NCBI GenBank assembly: GCA_037482015.1
Contig: JBBFKT010000001.1
Coordinates: 778,584-842,583, forward strand
Origin: Thermodesulforhabdaceae bacterium
GTDB lineage: Bacteria > Desulfobacterota > Syntrophobacteria > Syntrophobacterales > Thermodesulforhabdaceae
Direction of reading: 5' to 3'
Length of the DNA stretch: 64,000 bases
Part shown: positions 62,437 to 64,000 of the stretch, piece by piece
How positions within the stretch are numbered: position 1 is the stretch's first letter
How the letters are laid out: each line of letters starts with the position of its first letter
Notes under the pieces: model-generated
What the model saw: the letters and a program-made list of their open reading frames with translations, nothing else
Database searches by the model: none
Told to the model about the DNA's origin: nothing
Made by a program: the position numbers and the translations under genes

Positions 62437-62554
62437 GGTAATGACCTGCCTTTTTGTGAGATTAACTAATCGAGGTTGGTTTTTAGCACAGTTTATTGCT
62501 TTTGCAAAAGCGAACGAGGCGAGAGCGCAAGAGCATTGAAAAATAATCTGCAAT

Positions 62555-63472
62555 ATGGGGAAAGAGATGCAGGTGAGGGAAAAAATTCTGAAAATTATCC
62601 TTGGAAACAAAAAACTTCCTCGGGGAGATTTAAATGTCTGGCAGGAAGAAAATAGATACAAAATCAGTGCAGTTTTCATCTTTTACCAGCGTATAGCTCT
62701 AATGGAACAGGCTCTTGAGTGGCTCAGGTGGCAGAATTTTCCTGGGAAGGATCTTGAAATCGTGCTCGTTGAAGACAGAGGTGGAAGCAGGGAAGGCAGA
62801 GAGCTTTCTGCCAAATTCCCGGAGCTTTCTATAAAGTATAGTGCGCCACAGGATCCAAATGTGTGGGGTATAACCGGTTCACTTCGTAATTATGGACTGT
62901 CTTTAGCTTCTGGGGAAATTGTTCTTTTCTTGGACGACGATACTTTGGTTATGGATAATGATTTTCTCTCTAAGCTGTATGGCTTTTTTGAAAATGATCT
63001 GGATCTTATGGCGGTGATTCCCAGAGGTGTCGCTTCATTTTGTCTGATAAAGCCAAGGTATCAGTATCATGATCCTCATTTCTTCACGAGTCGCTGCACT
63101 GCCTACAGGCGGCTTGAATGCCTTATACGGCTTGGAGGATTTCGATCTGATTTTGTAGGGCAAGAAGATGTGGAATTTGCTATGAGGTTCCTTGCTATGG
63201 GTTTTAAGTATATTACCACCGAGGAGTTAGTCTATTACCATCCGCCTTTACTTGTTCCCAATCTGCGTAAGCCTCAATCTGTGGGATATTCCTTTGCTAA
63301 AGCTCCCTATCCCTTTCCCGTTCGCCTTTGTTTTGCTCTTAACGGTAGCAGATGGCTTTACAGGTGGCTTTGCCCTACTTTTAAGAATCGGCAAATGGGG
63401 CGTTTCGCTCTCGGTTTTCTGCTTGGCTTTGTCAGAGGAGTTCTAGGACTTAAAAGCACGGCATATATTTGA
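62555..63472 (+). CDS. GT2 family glycosyltransferase
   Basis: 305 residues. SAVFIFYQRIALMEQALEWL and LEIVLVEDRGGS open the GT-A fold; GSLRNYGLSLASGEIVLFLDDDTLV includes the DxD motif near residue 127; RLGGFRSDFVGQEDVEFAMRFLAMGF is the acceptor-site ED motif of galactosyl/N-acetylgalactosaminyltransferase-like enzymes. The C-terminal part is basic and aromatic. The exact start is ambiguous (ATG 62555, ATG 62567 or GTG 62573; GGGGAAAGAG favours 62567). It stands alone, so donor and acceptor are unknown. Confidence 0.85.
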   Translation: MGKEMQVREKILKIILGNKKLPRGDLNVWQEENRYKISAVFIFYQRIALMEQALEWLRWQNFPGKDLEIVLVEDRGGSREGRELSAKFPELSIKYSAPQDPNVWGITGSLRNYGLSLASGEIVLFLDDDTLVMDNDFLSKLYGFFENDLDLMAVIPRGVASFCLIKPRYQYHDPHFFTSRCTAYRRLECLIRLGGFRSDFVGQEDVEFAMRFLAMGFKYITTEELVYYHPPLLVPNLRKPQSVGYSFAKAPYPFPVRLCFALNGSRWLYRWLCPTFKNRQMGRFALGFLLGFVRGVLGLKSTAYI

Positions 63473-63550
63473 AAGTAATGCGAAAGTAAAAATCTACTCA
63501 TGTATCAATCCAACAGGGGAGTAGCACTAAGTTGGGATAGAAGACAACTA

Positions 63551-63580
63551 AAGGGCGCAGGTAAACATATCTGCGCCCTT
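63551..63580. terminator. Bidirectional hairpin between GT2 and rpsT
   Basis: AAGGGCGCAG, 10-base loop, CTGCGCCCTT. A GC-rich perfect 10-bp stem between two convergent genes; T-runs are short on both sides, so it may act with moderate efficiency for both. Confidence 0.75.
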
Positions 63581-63607
63581 AAAGTCAAAGCACCTGAATC
63601 GGTGACC

Positions 63608-63895
63608 TTATGCTACTTGTTGATTCAAAGATGCCAAGAATTTGTTTACTTTTTGATGTAGCTTAGAGATTTCTCTTGCAGCCTTATTTTTGTGAATTGT
63701 GCCCTTCGATGCCGTCTTATCAATGATGGACATGGCTTCTTTAAACTTTTCCATAACGAGATCAGGGTTCTTTGCGAGTATAGCCATTTCGACAGTTTTG
63801 ATGGCTGTCTTCATGCGAGTCTTTCGTGCTCGATTGCGCAAACGCCTCTTTTCGCTCTGTCTGGCTCGCTTTATGGCAGATTTGTGTCTTAACAA
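63608..63895 (-). CDS. rpsT: 30S ribosomal protein S20
   Basis: 95 residues, entirely helical and basic. RHKSAIKRARQSEKRRLRNRARKT is the S20 N-terminal rRNA-binding helix and DKTASKGTIHKNKAAREISKL the conserved second motif. The start is TTG at 63895 with GGAGG a few bases upstream, giving MLRHKSA instead of the usual MANHKSA; a rare start codon is also known for rpsT in other bacteria and is linked to autoregulation of translation. It binds 16S rRNA in the 30S body. Confidence 0.97.
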   Translation of the reverse strand: MLRHKSAIKRARQSEKRRLRNRARKTRMKTAIKTVEMAILAKNPDLVMEKFKEAMSIIDKTASKGTIHKNKAAREISKLHQKVNKFLASLNQQVA

Positions 63896-63959
63896 GAGCT
63901 AATCCTCCCTTATTTTAGAATTTGATGTTTTTCGCCAAAACAAAAACGCACCGCTCCGC

Positions 63960-63989
63960 CTTTTACCGAGATCAATGTGTCGTTGTCAA
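63960..63989 (-). promoter_or_regulatory. Sigma-70 promoter of rpsT
   Basis: On the minus strand, perfect TTGACA (63989-63984), an 18-base spacer and TAAAAG (63965-63960), about 65 bases upstream of the rpsT start. The -35 is ideal, the -10 is weak. Confidence 0.5.
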
Positions 63990-64000
63990 GATGATTCCGA

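Noticed and set aside
62437-62679. N-terminal extension of the MidA-type methyltransferase
   Set aside because: The extra residues overlap the divergent GT2 gene and lack a ribosome site; family members begin at the ATG at 62436.

Overview
The window looks like a chromosomal segment from an anaerobic Desulfobacterota-type bacterium, most like the sulfate-reducing or syntrophic Syntrophobacteria group. This is inferred from gene content: a CooC-type ATPase, a DUF3786 protein and a CooT-like protein; an HdrC-like double ferredoxin; a cobalamin-riboswitch-controlled cobN; butyryl-CoA-type beta-oxidation genes; and an acyl-CoA ligase with a branched-chain-amino-acid-type ABC transporter. No 16S rRNA is present, so the assignment is tentative. 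Most of the DNA is moderately AT-leaning. The glycosyltransferase block (37.6-47.7 kb) is more AT-rich, and the histidine kinase gene (58.4-61.3 kb) is clearly GC-richer.

Layout. 1-5 kb: truncated M16 peptidase and a small coiled-coil protein (minus strand), QueD, a DUF2333 membrane protein, and a GT4 glycosyltransferase fused to a mannose-6-phosphate-isomerase-type cupin. 5.2-9.3 kb: cobalamin riboswitch, intrinsic terminator and cobN. 9.4-12.4 kb: TPR protein, tRNA-Ser(GCU), double HdrC-like Fe-S protein, cytidylate-kinase-like protein, tRNA-Ser(UGA). 12.5-17 kb: an accessory stretch with a GT2 gene, two small exported proteins, an agmatine-deiminase-like protein, two gene remnants and a palindromic repeat island. 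17.1-22.8 kb: co-directional set DUF3786 - CooC - FolE2 - a three-domain kinase/kinase/poly-gamma-glutamate-hydrolase-like fusion - GspC-like protein - YggU. 23-26.2 kb: thiolase, 3-hydroxyacyl-CoA dehydrogenase, acyl-CoA dehydrogenase, then a clear terminator. 26.3-34.1 kb (minus): nitroreductase, then livF/G/M/H, substrate-binding protein, metallo-beta-lactamase-fold protein and aryl/acyl-CoA ligase, apparently one uptake-and-activation operon. 34.3-37.3 kb: CBS, HIT, flavin reductase and MetE-like genes.

37.6-47.7 kb: a surface-glycan or protein-glycosylation block: a tandem GT2 enzyme, two adjacent paralogous TPR-GT2 enzymes, a sulfotransferase, and a 1043-residue methyltransferase-GT4-GT2 fusion preceded by a good sigma-54 promoter match. 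48-57.4 kb: a structured leader RNA with terminator, a TonB-dependent receptor, a FepB-type binding protein, then a DUF2760 - Hsp70-like - Hsp70-like/DUF3731 cassette ending with a CooT-like protein. 57.4-64 kb: a second repeat island, a hybrid sensor histidine kinase, MidA-type methyltransferase, GT2, and rpsT (S20).

The most promising leads for undescribed biology are the three-domain fusion at 19.4-21.6 kb; the structured leader and attenuator before the TonB receptor at 48.0-48.2 kb; the SPSQxDD glycosyltransferase family with sulfotransferase at 39.6-47.7 kb; and the tandem Hsp70-like cassette. All functions are read from recognisable motifs and family knowledge without database searches.
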